Below, one piece after another: positions 23,984-34,000 of a stretch of DNA of 64,000 nucleotides. Made by a program: the position numbers and the translations under genes. The DNA comes from UBA12158 sp035562735 (lineage in GTDB: Bacteria > Patescibacteriota > Microgenomatia > UBA12405), in NCBI GenBank assembly GCA_035562735.1, contig DATMWB010000003.1:1-64000 (forward strand), read 5' to 3'. The notes under the pieces are model-generated. The model worked only from the letters and a program-made list of their open reading frames with translations. It was not told the DNA's origin and did no database searches. The number at the start of each line of letters is the position of its first letter. The stretch's first letter is position 1.

Positions 23984-25903
23984 ATGTCCGACATCTTTTC
24001 TGGTCTAAATGAATACCAAAAATCTGCAGTTACTCATCAGGGGAGTCCTCTTTTAATTTTAGCCGGTGCCGGCTCTGGTAAAACTCGAGTTCTGACCCAT
24101 CGGGCTGCTTACTTTGTCCAATCAAAATTAGCCAATCCATCCGAGATTCTTCTTCTCACTTTTACCAACAAAGCTGCCGGAGAGATGAAAGATAGAATGA
24201 GTAAGTTGTTACCGACTAAAAAGTCCAAGACAGGATCAAGCGAAAATTCTACTGAACTTTGGGCAGGAACCTTCCATTCCTTTGGTTGTCGCACCTTGCG
24301 AATTTATGGTCAACATCTGGGAATTTCCTCTGACTTTGTTATTTACGATAGTGATGATCAGGAAAATCTCGTCCGCTCCATACTTTCTGAAATGGGTTTA
24401 ACTACCAAAGAGTTCAAACCTTCATCAGTTTTGTATTTTATAGAAGCTGCCAAAAATTCTTACCTAACCCCTGATGCTGTCAAATCAGAAGCTCGAGGTT
24501 TTTGGGAAGCATCTGCTGCCAGAATATATGCCAAATATCAAACAAAATTAATGCAATATCAGGCTCTAGATTTTAATGACCTTTTGTTTAAAACGGTCGA
24601 GTTGTTTCAACAATTCCCAGAAGTATTGGAAAAATTTTGGCAAAGATATCGTTATATTTTAGTTGATGAATATCAAGACACCAATCAAATTCAATATATC
24701 TTAACCAAATTATTAGCCCAAAAATACCGTCAAATAACCGCTGTTGGCGACGCCTCTCAATCCATCTATGGTTGGCGCGGTGCCGACTACAAAAATCTTT
24801 CTGCTTTTACCGTTGATTTTTCCGATGCCACAGTCATAAATTTAGAGCAAAATTACCGTTCCACAAAAAACATCTTAGAAGCCGCTAACGCTGTTATTTC
24901 CAAAAACACCAGTCACCCTGTACTAAAACTTTTTACTACCAAAAGTAGTCCTACAAAAATTAAAATATTTGAATCCGATTCCGAAATTTCCGAAGCAGAT
25001 TATATTTCCCAAAAAATTAAGGAATTACATGACACTCTTCATTTCGAATACAAAGATATCGCTGTGCTGTATCGAATGAATGCTCAGTCCCGTGCCATCG
25101 AGGAATCATTTTTGAGAAACAGTATTTCCTACGTTTTAATTGGGGGTCTTCGTTTTTATGACCGTGCTGAAATAAAGGACATAATTGCCATGCTCCGAGT
25201 GGCTTCAAATTCTGCCGATGTCCTGTCTGGTGCTCGGGTGGAAAAAGCCCTAGGAAAAAGACGAAAGATTATTTTTGATCAACACGTAGAAAACTTAAAC
25301 ATCAAAAAAATGTCTTCAATTCAAATTTTAGAATCTTTAGTTATCAATTCAGGCTATCTTGACAAATATAATCCTCAAGAAGAAGATGACCTAAAAAAAA
25401 TTGAGAATATCAAGGAATTAAAATCAGTCGCTGCCACCTATCCAAAACTTAACGATTTCCTTGAAAATATCGCCCTTGTCCAACAGGAATACTCTCTTCA
25501 AGAAAAAAATAAAAAGAAGGAAAATAGAAATGGTGTGAGACTGATGACCCTCCACAGTAGTAAGGGATTAGAATTTGAAGTCGTCTTTTTAGTAGGTTTT
25601 GAAGAGGGGATATTGCCTCATTCTCGTTCAATGGTTGAAGATTCTGATATCGAAGAAGAACGTCGGCTTTGTTATGTTGGCATAACTCGAGCCAAAGAAT
25701 TACTTTATATTACCTATGCCTCTCGCCGTCTTTTTTTTGGTAAATCATCGCTAAATGAAGCCTCTCGTTTTCTTTTTGATATTCCCAAAGATTTACTTGA
25801 ATATGAGTCAATCTCCGAGGTAACTCACGATTATCGTCATCAACATCGTTTTACAAAACAAGATTCAAATTCTGATTTGGTCTACGACCCCGATATTTAT
25901 TAG
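23984..25903 (+). CDS. UvrD/PcrA-type ATP-dependent DNA helicase
   Basis: A 639-residue superfamily 1A helicase. Motifs in order are LNEYQKSAV (Q), AGAGSGKT (I, about residue 28), LLTFTNKAAGEM (Ia), LVDEYQDTN (II), GDASQSIYGWRGAD (III), LEQNYRST (IV), TLHSSKGLEF (V) and EERRLCYVGITRA (VI). It unwinds DNA 3'-5' in repair and clears replication obstacles. The C-terminus lacks the long PcrA tail. A second UvrD-like gene with a nuclease domain is at 31045. Confidence 0.94.
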   Translation: MSDIFSGLNEYQKSAVTHQGSPLLILAGAGSGKTRVLTHRAAYFVQSKLANPSEILLLTFTNKAAGEMKDRMSKLLPTKKSKTGSSENSTELWAGTFHSFGCRTLRIYGQHLGISSDFVIYDSDDQENLVRSILSEMGLTTKEFKPSSVLYFIEAAKNSYLTPDAVKSEARGFWEASAARIYAKYQTKLMQYQALDFNDLLFKTVELFQQFPEVLEKFWQRYRYILVDEYQDTNQIQYILTKLLAQKYRQITAVGDASQSIYGWRGADYKNLSAFTVDFSDATVINLEQNYRSTKNILEAANAVISKNTSHPVLKLFTTKSSPTKIKIFESDSEISEADYISQKIKELHDTLHFEYKDIAVLYRMNAQSRAIEESFLRNSISYVLIGGLRFYDRAEIKDIIAMLRVASNSADVLSGARVEKALGKRRKIIFDQHVENLNIKKMSSIQILESLVINSGYLDKYNPQEEDDLKKIENIKELKSVAATYPKLNDFLENIALVQQEYSLQEKNKKKENRNGVRLMTLHSSKGLEFEVVFLVGFEEGILPHSRSMVEDSDIEEERRLCYVGITRAKELLYITYASRRLFFGKSSLNEASRFLFDIPKDLLEYESISEVTHDYRHQHRFTKQDSNSDLVYDPDIY

Positions 25904-25922
25904 GTTAGAATATAATCAATCA

Positions 25923-26966
25923 ATGATCACCCGTATTTTATATAACGAAGAAAAAACCTCTTATTCTCGAGTGGTTTCCCATCCTGTCCAAACTTGGGAA
26001 TGGGGTGAATTTCAAGAAGCTCAAGGTCACAAAGTTTATCGTCTTGGTGTTTTTGATCAACAAAAATTAGTCTCTGTCTACATGGTTTCTTTTCATCGAG
26101 TTCCCCATACCAACTTTACCATCGGCACCCTTCTCCGTGGTCCAGCCATCGATAATGACATGGTTGAAAATGTCAGGAAAATTGCCGAAAAAGAAAACGC
26201 CATTTTTGTCAAATTTGAACCTGATGATATTGAGAAAATATACGACAACAAATACCAACTTCTAAAAAATAAAAGTGTTCTCCTAAATTACCCAAATTTT
26301 GTTACTTCACCCAAGGTTGCCTTTTACCCCCACTCTTTTATTATCGACCTAAAAAAAAGTGAGGAGGAATTATTGGCTGAAATGTCACAAAAAACCCGCT
26401 ACAATATCAAAATTGCCAATCGACATGGAGTAACCATTACTCACTCAACAAAGGACAAAGATTTTGAAACATATTTAAAGCTACTTTTTGATACCACCAA
26501 ACGTCAGGGTTTTTATTTACATTCTGAAAACTATCATCGTCGCCAATGGTCCATACTAAAATCAACAGGGATGGTAGAAATATTTCTAGCCTCTTTTCAG
26601 GGTGAAACTATAGCTGCCTTTATGTTGTTTAAGTTAAAAGACAGACTTTTTTATCCATATGGAGCCTCCCTTGATCTCCATCGCGAAGTTATGGCCCCCA
26701 CCCTTTTAATGTGGGAAGCCATAAAATATGGTCAATCCCTAAGTCTTAAAACCTTTGATATGTGGGGTTGTCTTGGTCCAGACGCCAATGCTTCACAGCA
26801 AGGTTTTGGCTTTCACCGATTTAAACAAGGATATGGAGGAAATTTAGTCCAATTTGTGGGTACTTACGACCTAGTAGTTAATCCTCGACTATACAAAGCT
26901 TATAATCTTGTCGATAAATTACGTTGGAAATTACTTAGGCTCAAGGCTTCAGTCCTCAGAAATTAA
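25923..26966 (+). CDS. FemAB/FemX family aminoacyltransferase
   Basis: A 347-residue protein with two GNAT-like domains of the Fem family, which add amino acids from aminoacyl-tRNA to the peptidoglycan stem peptide. Typical segments are HPVQTWEWGEFQEAQGHKVYRL, the LSQKTRYNIKIANRHGV-like MSQKTRYNIKIA, PYGASLDLHREVMAPTLLMWEAIKY and FDMWGCLGP. The helical coiled-coil arm of FemA is absent, so it resembles FemX. TATAAT ends exactly 6 nt before the ATG, predicting a leaderless mRNA. Confidence 0.86.
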   Translation: MITRILYNEEKTSYSRVVSHPVQTWEWGEFQEAQGHKVYRLGVFDQQKLVSVYMVSFHRVPHTNFTIGTLLRGPAIDNDMVENVRKIAEKENAIFVKFEPDDIEKIYDNKYQLLKNKSVLLNYPNFVTSPKVAFYPHSFIIDLKKSEEELLAEMSQKTRYNIKIANRHGVTITHSTKDKDFETYLKLLFDTTKRQGFYLHSENYHRRQWSILKSTGMVEIFLASFQGETIAAFMLFKLKDRLFYPYGASLDLHREVMAPTLLMWEAIKYGQSLSLKTFDMWGCLGPDANASQQGFGFHRFKQGYGGNLVQFVGTYDLVVNPRLYKAYNLVDKLRWKLLRLKASVLRN

Positions 26967-26972
26967 AATATT

Positions 26973-26981
26973 TGTTATAAT
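26973..26981 (+). promoter_or_regulatory. Extended -10 promoter of gatCAB leader
   Basis: TGT-TATAAT, an extended -10 box, lies 7 bp after the femX stop. It ends 6 nt before the ATG of the leader peptide, the same spacing as at other leaderless genes of the window. No -35 hexamer is visible at the normal distance. Confidence 0.6.
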
Positions 26982-26987
26982 CATTCA

Positions 26988-27023
26988 ATGTTTTTTGGAA
27001 CCAATAATCAAAACTTCTCCTAG
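26988..27023 (+). CDS. Leader peptide MFFGTNNQNFS of gatCAB attenuator
   Basis: An 11-codon ORF that ends in TAG. Codons 6-9 are Asn-Asn-Gln-Asn (AAT AAT CAA AAC), the two amino acids whose tRNAs are completed by GatCAB, encoded next. The stop codon falls in strand 2 of the attenuator. A stalled ribosome on the Asn/Gln codons would occlude strand 1 (from 27009). The ORF has no leader and depends on the -10 box 6 nt upstream. Too short for any homology support; the case rests on codon content, position and RNA folding. Confidence 0.65.
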   Translation: MFFGTNNQNFS

Positions 27024-27071
27024 GGGAATTTTGTCTGTCAAAAAACAAAGCTCCTCAATAGGAGCTTTTTT
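27009..27071 (+). promoter_or_regulatory. Transcription attenuator of gatCAB operon
   Basis: Three alternative hairpins. 1:2 pairs CAAAAC-TTC with GAA-TTTTG (27009-27033). 2:3 pairs AGGGG-aa-TTTTGT (27022-27034) with ACAAAG-CTCCT (27045-27055): 11 pairs, two of them G-U, with a 2-nt bulge. 3:4 pairs AAAGCTCCT with AGGAGCTTT (27047-27068), an intrinsic terminator of 9 bp with a 4-nt loop and six T in a row. 2:3 and 3:4 exclude each other. Stalling at the Asn/Gln codons would favour 2:3 and read-through into gatC. A TAAAAT box 5 nt before the gatC ATG could also give attenuator-independent transcripts. Confidence 0.72.
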
Positions 27072-27086
27072 AATATAAAATACACT

Positions 27087-27389
27087 ATGTCTAACTCGCA
27101 AATTACTGATGCCGTTTTCCAGCACACAGCCAAGCTGTCTCGTCTCGAGATAAAACCAGAGGAAACTTACATCAAAGACCAGTTGGCTCAAGCTGCCGAA
27201 TATGTTGAAGTTCTAAAAGAATTAAATACCGACAATGTCCCTCCCACCTTTCAGGTAAACAACAAAAGCAATGTCTTGCGAGATGATGTTGTAACAGATT
27301 CATTATCTCAAGAACTGGCACTATCACAGGCAGAAAACACTAACAATGGTTACTTTAAAACCGCCCCCACAATTAATAAAAACAAATGA
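27087..27389 (+). CDS. gatC: Asp-tRNA(Asn)/Glu-tRNA(Gln) amidotransferase subunit C
   Basis: A 100-residue GatC, the small subunit that stabilises GatA-GatB. Typical features are AKLSRLEIKPEE near the N-terminus, a helix with EYVEVLKELNTDNVPPTFQV, and LRDDVVTDSLSQELALSQAENTNNGYFKTAP near the C-terminus. It overlaps gatA by 4 bp. TAAAAT (27076-27081) ends 5 nt before the ATG, a possible second, leaderless promoter downstream of the attenuator. Confidence 0.93.
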   Translation: MSNSQITDAVFQHTAKLSRLEIKPEETYIKDQLAQAAEYVEVLKELNTDNVPPTFQVNNKSNVLRDDVVTDSLSQELALSQAENTNNGYFKTAPTINKNK

Positions 27390-28783
27390 CAGATTTAAAT
27401 AAATTAACATTGTCCGAGGCAAAAGAGGGTTTAAAATCCAAAAAATTTACCGCCCTTGAGTTAACCCAATCTTGTTTAGACCGAATCAAATTAGTTGATA
27501 ATAAATTAAACTCTTTTGTCACGGTTACTTCAGAAGATGCCTTAAAACAGGCTCAAACCGCTGATATCACTTTACCTCTTGGTGGCATCCCTATTTCAGT
27601 AAAAGATAACTATTTAACCGCCGGACTTCGTACCACAGCCTCCTCAAAAGTATTAGACGAATACAAGGCCCACTATGACGCTACTGCAATTACTAAATTA
27701 AAAAACGCTGGGGCCATTATTATCGGTAAGACAAATCTAGATGCTTGGGCTCACGGTTCTAGCACCGAAACCTCTGATTATGGTCCGACATTAAACCCAT
27801 GGAATACAGAGCATCTCCCCGGTGGTTCCAGTGGTGGTTCTGCTGCCTCTGTGGCTGCTGACGAAACTATTATTTCTATTGGTTCTGAAACCGCCGGTTC
27901 TATTCGTCAGCCCGCTTCCTGGTGTGGTGTAGTAGGTTTTAAACCAACCTATGGTCGAGTCTCGCGCTTCGGTGTTATTGCCATGAAATCGAGTACTGAT
28001 TCCCCTGGTCCAATTTGTAAAACTGTTGATGATGCCGCCTCCCTTTTAGAAATAATGTCGGGTAGCGATGTTCACGATGCCACCTCAATTGACGAAGCCC
28101 CGTGGGTTAGACCTGGACTTAGGAAAAATCTAAATGGACTAAAAATTGGTTTACCTACTTGTTACTTCCCAAAGGAGACTCAGTCAGAAGTCAAAGAAGC
28201 TGTTTTGAGCGCTGTCGAGACTCTCAAAAAACTTGGTGCCGAGGTAATTGAGTTAACTGATGTTTTAGATCCTAAATATTCGATTGCTGTCTACACAATT
28301 TTGCAGCGCTCTGAAGTTTCCAGCAATTTAGCCCGTTTTGATGGTATCCGTTATGGTCATGACCGTAGCTTTTTTGGACAGGAAGCTAAACGTCGAATAA
28401 TGTTGGGGACTTATTCCTTGTCAGCTGGTTACTATGATGCCTTTTATCTAAAAGCCCAAAAAGTTCGCACCCTAATTTGTCGTGATTTTGACAATCAGTT
28501 TAAAAAAGTTGACGCTATTATTGGTCCAGTCTCTCCCACAACGGCTTTAAAAAGAGGTGCCACCGAAGGTCAGTCGATGTTTGGAGAAATTCAGGACATG
28601 TTGGTTGAACCATCAAGTATTGCCGGATTACCAGGTATTTCTATTCCATGTGGTTTTGACAAAATTGGTCTACCTATAGGTCTTCAAATTATTACTCCTC
28701 AACGTCGTGAAGACCTTGTCTATCAAATCGCTAAATTATTTGAAGACAATACTGATTTTCATTTACAAAGGCCAAAACTATGA
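27386..28783 (+). CDS. gatA: Asp-tRNA(Asn)/Glu-tRNA(Gln) amidotransferase subunit A
   Basis: A 465-residue amidase-signature enzyme. The catalytic Lys is in PISVKDNY and the Ser residues in PGGSSGGSAASVAADE and GSIRQPASWCG. GatA releases ammonia from Gln or Asn, which GatB uses to amidate Glu-tRNA(Gln) or Asp-tRNA(Asn). It overlaps gatC and gatB by 4 bp each, consistent with one co-translated operon. Length is normal. Confidence 0.96.
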   Translation: MTDLNKLTLSEAKEGLKSKKFTALELTQSCLDRIKLVDNKLNSFVTVTSEDALKQAQTADITLPLGGIPISVKDNYLTAGLRTTASSKVLDEYKAHYDATAITKLKNAGAIIIGKTNLDAWAHGSSTETSDYGPTLNPWNTEHLPGGSSGGSAASVAADETIISIGSETAGSIRQPASWCGVVGFKPTYGRVSRFGVIAMKSSTDSPGPICKTVDDAASLLEIMSGSDVHDATSIDEAPWVRPGLRKNLNGLKIGLPTCYFPKETQSEVKEAVLSAVETLKKLGAEVIELTDVLDPKYSIAVYTILQRSEVSSNLARFDGIRYGHDRSFFGQEAKRRIMLGTYSLSAGYYDAFYLKAQKVRTLICRDFDNQFKKVDAIIGPVSPTTALKRGATEGQSMFGEIQDMLVEPSSIAGLPGISIPCGFDKIGLPIGLQIITPQRREDLVYQIAKLFEDNTDFHLQRPKL

Positions 28784-30222
28784 AAACTACCCCCATCATT
28801 GGACTAGAAGTCCACGTCGAACTAAAAACTAAATCGAAAATGTTTTGTGGTTGTAGTGCCGACCATTTTCATGTCGAAGCCAACACTCACACTTGTCCTG
28901 TATGTCTTGGTCTCCCTGGAGCTCTCCCCATTCCCAACAAAACTGCCTGTGAGTGGTGTATTAAACTAGGGCTGGCCTTGGGTTGTTCTGTTAACCAAGA
29001 GTCTTTTTTTGAAAGAAAAAATTATTTTTATCCAGATCTAGCCAAGGGTTATCAGATAACCCAGCTTCAAAAACCTTTCTCTATCAATGGAAAAATTGAT
29101 ATTGATGGTCATGAAATTAGAATAAATCGCGCCCACATGGAGGAAGATACTGGTAAGTCAGTTCATATTGAAGGCTCGACTCTTCTAGATTTCAACCGTT
29201 CCGGTGTTCCTCTTGTTGAAATTGTTTCTGAACCGGACCTAATTTCTGCCGAGGAAGCCAAAAAATATTTAAACAAACTCCAGCAAATTATCCGATATAT
29301 TGGTGTTTCCGATGCTGATATTGAAAAAGGTTCTATGCGTTGTGAACCAACTGTCAATGTCAAAATTGAAACCGATAGTGGGGAAGTTGTCTATACTCCC
29401 CTGGCTGAAATCAAAAATGTCGCTTCCTTAACAGGCGTAATGAACGCTATAAATTACGAGATAAAGCGTCAAATAGATGCCTATCAATCTGATGGAATTG
29501 CTAAAGATTCTACTAATAAAACGACAAGAGGTTGGGATGCCGATAAAAACCAGACTTTTTTACAGCGCGAAAAAGAGGGAAGTGCTGACTATCGTTATTT
29601 CCCCGAGCCCGACATTCCTCCAATATCATTCACCAAAGAACAAATTGAAGCCATACGTGCAACTCTCCCTGAGCTTCCTGAACAAAAAATAAACAGATAT
29701 ATGGAAAATTACGGTCTTTCCGGTTATGATTCTAGTTTAATTGCTGAAGATATTAATACTGCGGAAGTTTTTGATTATGGAATTAAAGTTTTTGGAGATA
29801 ATAAACAGAATATTAAAAAACTTGCAAATTTATATGTAAATGGATTAAAAGAGCACTTAAACAAAGAAGGTAAAGAAATTGAAAAAGAAAAGTTTAAACC
29901 AGACCAAGCCCTAAAAATTGTCACAATGTTATCTAACAATGTTGTTTCATCCAGTGTTGCTAAAACATTATTTGTAGTGGTATATGAAACTGATGAAGAT
30001 GCTGAAAAATATGCAAAAGATAATAACTTAATCCAGGTTTCCGATACTGGTGCCCTGGAAACCTTTGCCAAAGAGGTGATTGAAGCCAATCCCAAAGCTG
30101 TCGAGGATTATCGCAAAAATCCCCTAGCTATCGGCTTTCTCGTCGGCCAACTGATGAAAGTGTCAAAGGGGTCAGCAAACCCACAGACAGGGAAAGAAAT
30201 TTTAGAAAAACTCCTAGCCTAA
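28780..30222 (+). CDS. gatB: Asp-tRNA(Asn)/Glu-tRNA(Gln) amidotransferase subunit B
   Basis: A 480-residue GatB, the kinase and transamidase subunit. The N-terminus PIIGLEVHVELKTKSKMFCGC and CPVCLGLPGALP carry the family zinc-type cysteines. HMEEDTGKS, DFNRSGVPLVEIVSEPD and REKEGSADYRYFPEPDIPP are catalytic-core signatures. The C-terminal YqeY-like domain binds the tRNA D-loop. It acts with GatC and GatA from the same operon. No GlnRS or AsnRS is seen in the window. Confidence 0.96.
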   Translation: MKTTPIIGLEVHVELKTKSKMFCGCSADHFHVEANTHTCPVCLGLPGALPIPNKTACEWCIKLGLALGCSVNQESFFERKNYFYPDLAKGYQITQLQKPFSINGKIDIDGHEIRINRAHMEEDTGKSVHIEGSTLLDFNRSGVPLVEIVSEPDLISAEEAKKYLNKLQQIIRYIGVSDADIEKGSMRCEPTVNVKIETDSGEVVYTPLAEIKNVASLTGVMNAINYEIKRQIDAYQSDGIAKDSTNKTTRGWDADKNQTFLQREKEGSADYRYFPEPDIPPISFTKEQIEAIRATLPELPEQKINRYMENYGLSGYDSSLIAEDINTAEVFDYGIKVFGDNKQNIKKLANLYVNGLKEHLNKEGKEIEKEKFKPDQALKIVTMLSNNVVSSSVAKTLFVVVYETDEDAEKYAKDNNLIQVSDTGALETFAKEVIEANPKAVEDYRKNPLAIGFLVGQLMKVSKGSANPQTGKEILEKLLA

Positions 30223-30231
30223 AAATTATCT

Positions 30232-30774
30232 ATGACCAAGGACACCCTAACAGATATCGAAATAAAAGAAATTGCGATTAAGTTAAAAAAGTTATCCTCA
30301 AGTGGGTATATCCCTTTTGATCTCTTTGTCGAATTTACTCGCCTTAAAGTCACCGTCACCATTGAAGTTGTCCCTCTTTGCCTTGACGACCAAGGAGAGG
30401 TAAACGTTGTTCTTTTTAATCGGGGTCCCGACGATCTTTGGTGGCCAAATCTTTTTCATGTCCCAGGTACCTGTCTTCTAGCCGATGATATGAGTGAAAC
30501 TGACCAGTGGGGTATGCCCGCAAAAGCATATGAACGTCTTAAAAATGGCGAAATGAAAGGGATAAAATTGCTTGGAGAAGCAGTCTATGTTGGTCATCTC
30601 ACCCAACAAGTTCGCCGTGGACCAGAGTCAAAACCTGTTTTTTACCAAGAGGTTGAGTATGACTCAGCCAAAGAACACCTTTTTCCCCTTTCAAAATTAC
30701 CTGAAAATATTGCCGACCACCAAATAAATTTTATTCATCGTTGTTGTCAACTCTTTCTTTCTAAAAAACACTAA
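30232..30774 (+). CDS. Nudix-fold-like protein without a Nudix box
   Basis: A 180-residue protein that looks like a Nudix fold: VTIEVVPLCLDDQGEVNVVLFNRG, then WWPNLFHVPGTCLLADD where PGG and the catalytic box would be, then a C-terminal strand-helix pattern. The catalytic REUxEE motif is absent, so hydrolase activity is doubtful. It may bind a nucleotide or act as a regulator. It starts 10 bp after gatB and may be in the same transcript. Confidence 0.5.
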   Translation: MTKDTLTDIEIKEIAIKLKKLSSSGYIPFDLFVEFTRLKVTVTIEVVPLCLDDQGEVNVVLFNRGPDDLWWPNLFHVPGTCLLADDMSETDQWGMPAKAYERLKNGEMKGIKLLGEAVYVGHLTQQVRRGPESKPVFYQEVEYDSAKEHLFPLSKLPENIADHQINFIHRCCQLFLSKKH

Positions 30775-30840
30775 ATTCCCCCCTTTTCATTCACCTTGAT
30801 TATTGTCTATACTGATAATAATTAATTAATATTTACTTAT

Positions 30841-30984
30841 ATGAAATCAAAAAAATCTGCCCCCAGAAAAACAGTTACCAGAAAGACACAAAGTAGCAGC
30901 AATCTCTCAGGTTTTACCCTAAGTCTGTTTTTCATTGTCATGTTTGCTGCCATTGTCTGTATTAAATACTTGAGGATGCTTTAA
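30841..30984 (+). CDS. Small single-span membrane protein, 47 aa
   Basis: ATG at 30841 to TAA at 30982-30984. The N-terminal 23 residues are strongly basic and Ser/Thr-rich (SKKSAPRKTVTRKT), followed by a membrane helix LSLFFIVMFAAIVCIKY. TATACT at 30808-30813 is a possible -10 box with a leader of about 20 nt. The layout (basic cytoplasmic tail plus one span) supports a real small protein, but there is no family to name. It fills the otherwise gene-free 270 bp between the Nudix-like and helicase genes. Confidence 0.5.
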   Translation: MKSKKSAPRKTVTRKTQSSSNLSGFTLSLFFIVMFAAIVCIKYLRML

Positions 30985-31044
30985 TAAACCACTGCGCGCG
31001 GAATAAGTTTTATAAATAGTCACTTTTTTAGCTAAAATACCTTA

Positions 31045-34000
31045 GTGGCTATCAACTTCGATTCTGAATATAAAAAACTTAACCCCGAACAAAAACTTGC
31101 TGTCGATACTATTGAGGGTCCCGTCATGGTCATTGCTGGTGCCGGTACAGGTAAAACTCAAACCATTACCCTAAGAATCGGTAAAATATTAAGTGAAACC
31201 CAAATCAATCCCAGCAATATTCTCTGTCTTACCTTTACTGAAAATGCCGCTCTCAATATGCGTGAGCGTTTGATAAATATTATCGGTTCTCCTGCTTACA
31301 ATGTCCGTATTTCCACCTTTCATGGTTTTTGTAATTCGATTATCAGGGATCATCCTGAATATTTTTTAAAATCTACTCTCGAATCTGAGGCTATTGATGA
31401 TATAACTCAAATCGAAATCATCCGTTCCCTAATTGATAAGTTACCAAGCAAAAGTCCCCTAAAAAACCTCAACTTTACCTACTTTTACCAAAAAGAAATT
31501 ATATCCTCTCTTTCGACCCTCAAAAAAGAAAATATTTCCACCACCCGTTTTAACGAACTAATAAAATTTGCTGCCGATTTTATAGTTCTAGCCCTACCTT
31601 TAGTTGACAAATTGACTGCCATCCGCGCCACCGCCAAAGCCTCCTCTGAAATTACTACCCTGATTACTGACCTTTGTAATAGTCCCAAAATCAATCCTCT
31701 CTACCGTGTTCGTCTTCAATATTTCTTAAATCTTTATACCTCCGAAATCTGCACTCTCTCTGAACTCAAAAAAAATATCAAAGACTTTATTGAAAGTCTA
31801 AACAACAATCTCCCTAAGCTTCGCGATTTATCAAATATATATCAAAGTTATCAACAAACTCTTCAAACCCGCGGTTTCTACGATTATGAAGACATGATTA
31901 TATGGGTTATTTTAGCTTTGCAAACTCATTCCGAGTTGCTCTCCCAATACCAAGAAATTTATCAATATCTACTAGTCGATGAATTCCAAGATTCCAACTC
32001 TTCCCAAATGGAAATATTGAATTTATTAACTAGGCAGCAAAGTAACCCCAATCTTTTTGTAGTCGGTGATGATGATCAGTCTATTTATCGTTTTCAAGGT
32101 GCTAGTATCGAAAACGTCTATACCTTTTATCAAAAATATCAAAAAAATTTAAAACTTATTGTTCTCAAAAACAACTACCGCAGTCACCAGCTAATTCTTG
32201 ACTCGTCTCAGGAAGTTATCAATCACAACCAAAGTCGAATTACCCAATATATCGGTAATCTTGACAAATCACTAAAATCAGTAAGTACCTATGACCCCGA
32301 CCCCATCAATCTTTTTGCTGCCAATTCGCCTGTTGAAGAAAATTACTGGGTGGCCAGCAAAATAAAAAAATTAGTTGACGGGGGAGTAACTCCTAGTGAC
32401 ATTGCCATTCTTTATCGAAACAATACTGACGTCAACGACTTACTTCCATATCTCTCTCAAAACAATCTTCACTATCTCCGCTCTGACGCTATCAACATCT
32501 TGGAGACTCTAGAAATTCAACAGCTTCTCACTCTTTTAAAATATTTAGCCTCTCCCTCCGACGACACTCTCCTTTTCCATGTTCTTTCCTTTAATTTCAT
32601 AAATTTAAAACCTCTCAATCTTTACAGGCTTTTTCACTCTATTTCTAAAAGTAATCTAACTCTCTCCGAGGCTATTTTTGACAAAGAATTTTTGATCAAA
32701 CATAAATTTTCCCCCAAATTTATCAAAAAAATTAAAAACTTTACTCTCCGTATCACCAAAGTCCAAAAGAAATCTGAAAATCTTCCTGCCGATGAGTTAT
32801 TTAATTATATTATCCGTAAATTTAATTATTTGCCATATATCCTAAAAATCGGCAATTTATCACTATTAAAACAACTAAACACTCTCTATTCACATCTCAA
32901 ACAAAGTTTGGCTACTGACAAAACCGATTTATTTTCCTGGGTCAAAAAACTCGACCTACTTTTTGAAAATAACATCTCCCTAAATTCTTCAGCTCTTATC
33001 TCTGAAGTCGAGCAAAGCCTCCGTCTGATGACTGTTCATAAGGCCAAGGGATTAGAATTCGAACATGTTTTTTTAATAAAAGTTTTATCTGGAAAATGGG
33101 ATTCTTCTTCAAATCGATCGCTTATCAAATTACCTCTAGGAATTCTTCGTTATGACCTCGCCTCTAGCGAATCTCTTGAGGAGGATCGTCGTCTTTTTTA
33201 TGTTGCTCTAACCCGTGCCAAAAAACAAATTTATATTACCTATTCTCGTTTCAACGACTCTCGTCGCGAGCAATTAGTTTCTCAATTTGTCAGTGAGATA
33301 AATCCAAAACAAATAGAAAAAATTAATTCAGATTCCACCATTGAAACTAATGCCCTAACTGCCTTATTTAATCCCGTGACCCTAACTTTACAATCTCTCA
33401 ATTTATCTTCCTATCTTCAAAACTATTTATCTACTAACTATCGTTTTAACATCACTCATCTAAACTCTTATCTCAAATGCCCTCTTTGTTTTTTCTTTAA
33501 AACAATTTTAAGACTGCCCTATCCCAAGACCAAATCATTATCCTTTGGAACCAGTGTTCATGGCGCCCTAGCCTATCTTTCGGAAATCTATAAAAAAGAA
33601 AACACACTCATTCCTCTTTCACGCTTTCTTTCAATTTTTGATCTAAATTTAAAACGAGAAAATCTATCAAAAAATGATTTTCAAGATTTACTTTACCATG
33701 GACATCAAGTTTTAACCGACTATTATGAGTATTACAAAAATGATTTTAATGGCCGCTGTTTAAGCGAGCATGACTTTAAATCTCTCAACGTTCGTATGGA
33801 CGATATTCCCTTGACAGGTAAAATCGACAAAATAGAATTTTTGACCGGAAATCAGGTCAATGTTGTTGATTACAAAACCGGTAAACCTGACTCTAAATAT
33901 CAAGAATTAAGTCCCGAAGGAGATTATTTTCGTCAATTAGTTTTTTATAAATTACTCTGTTCCGAAGCCAAGGCCTTTCCTTATGAAGTAGTTTCCGGCA

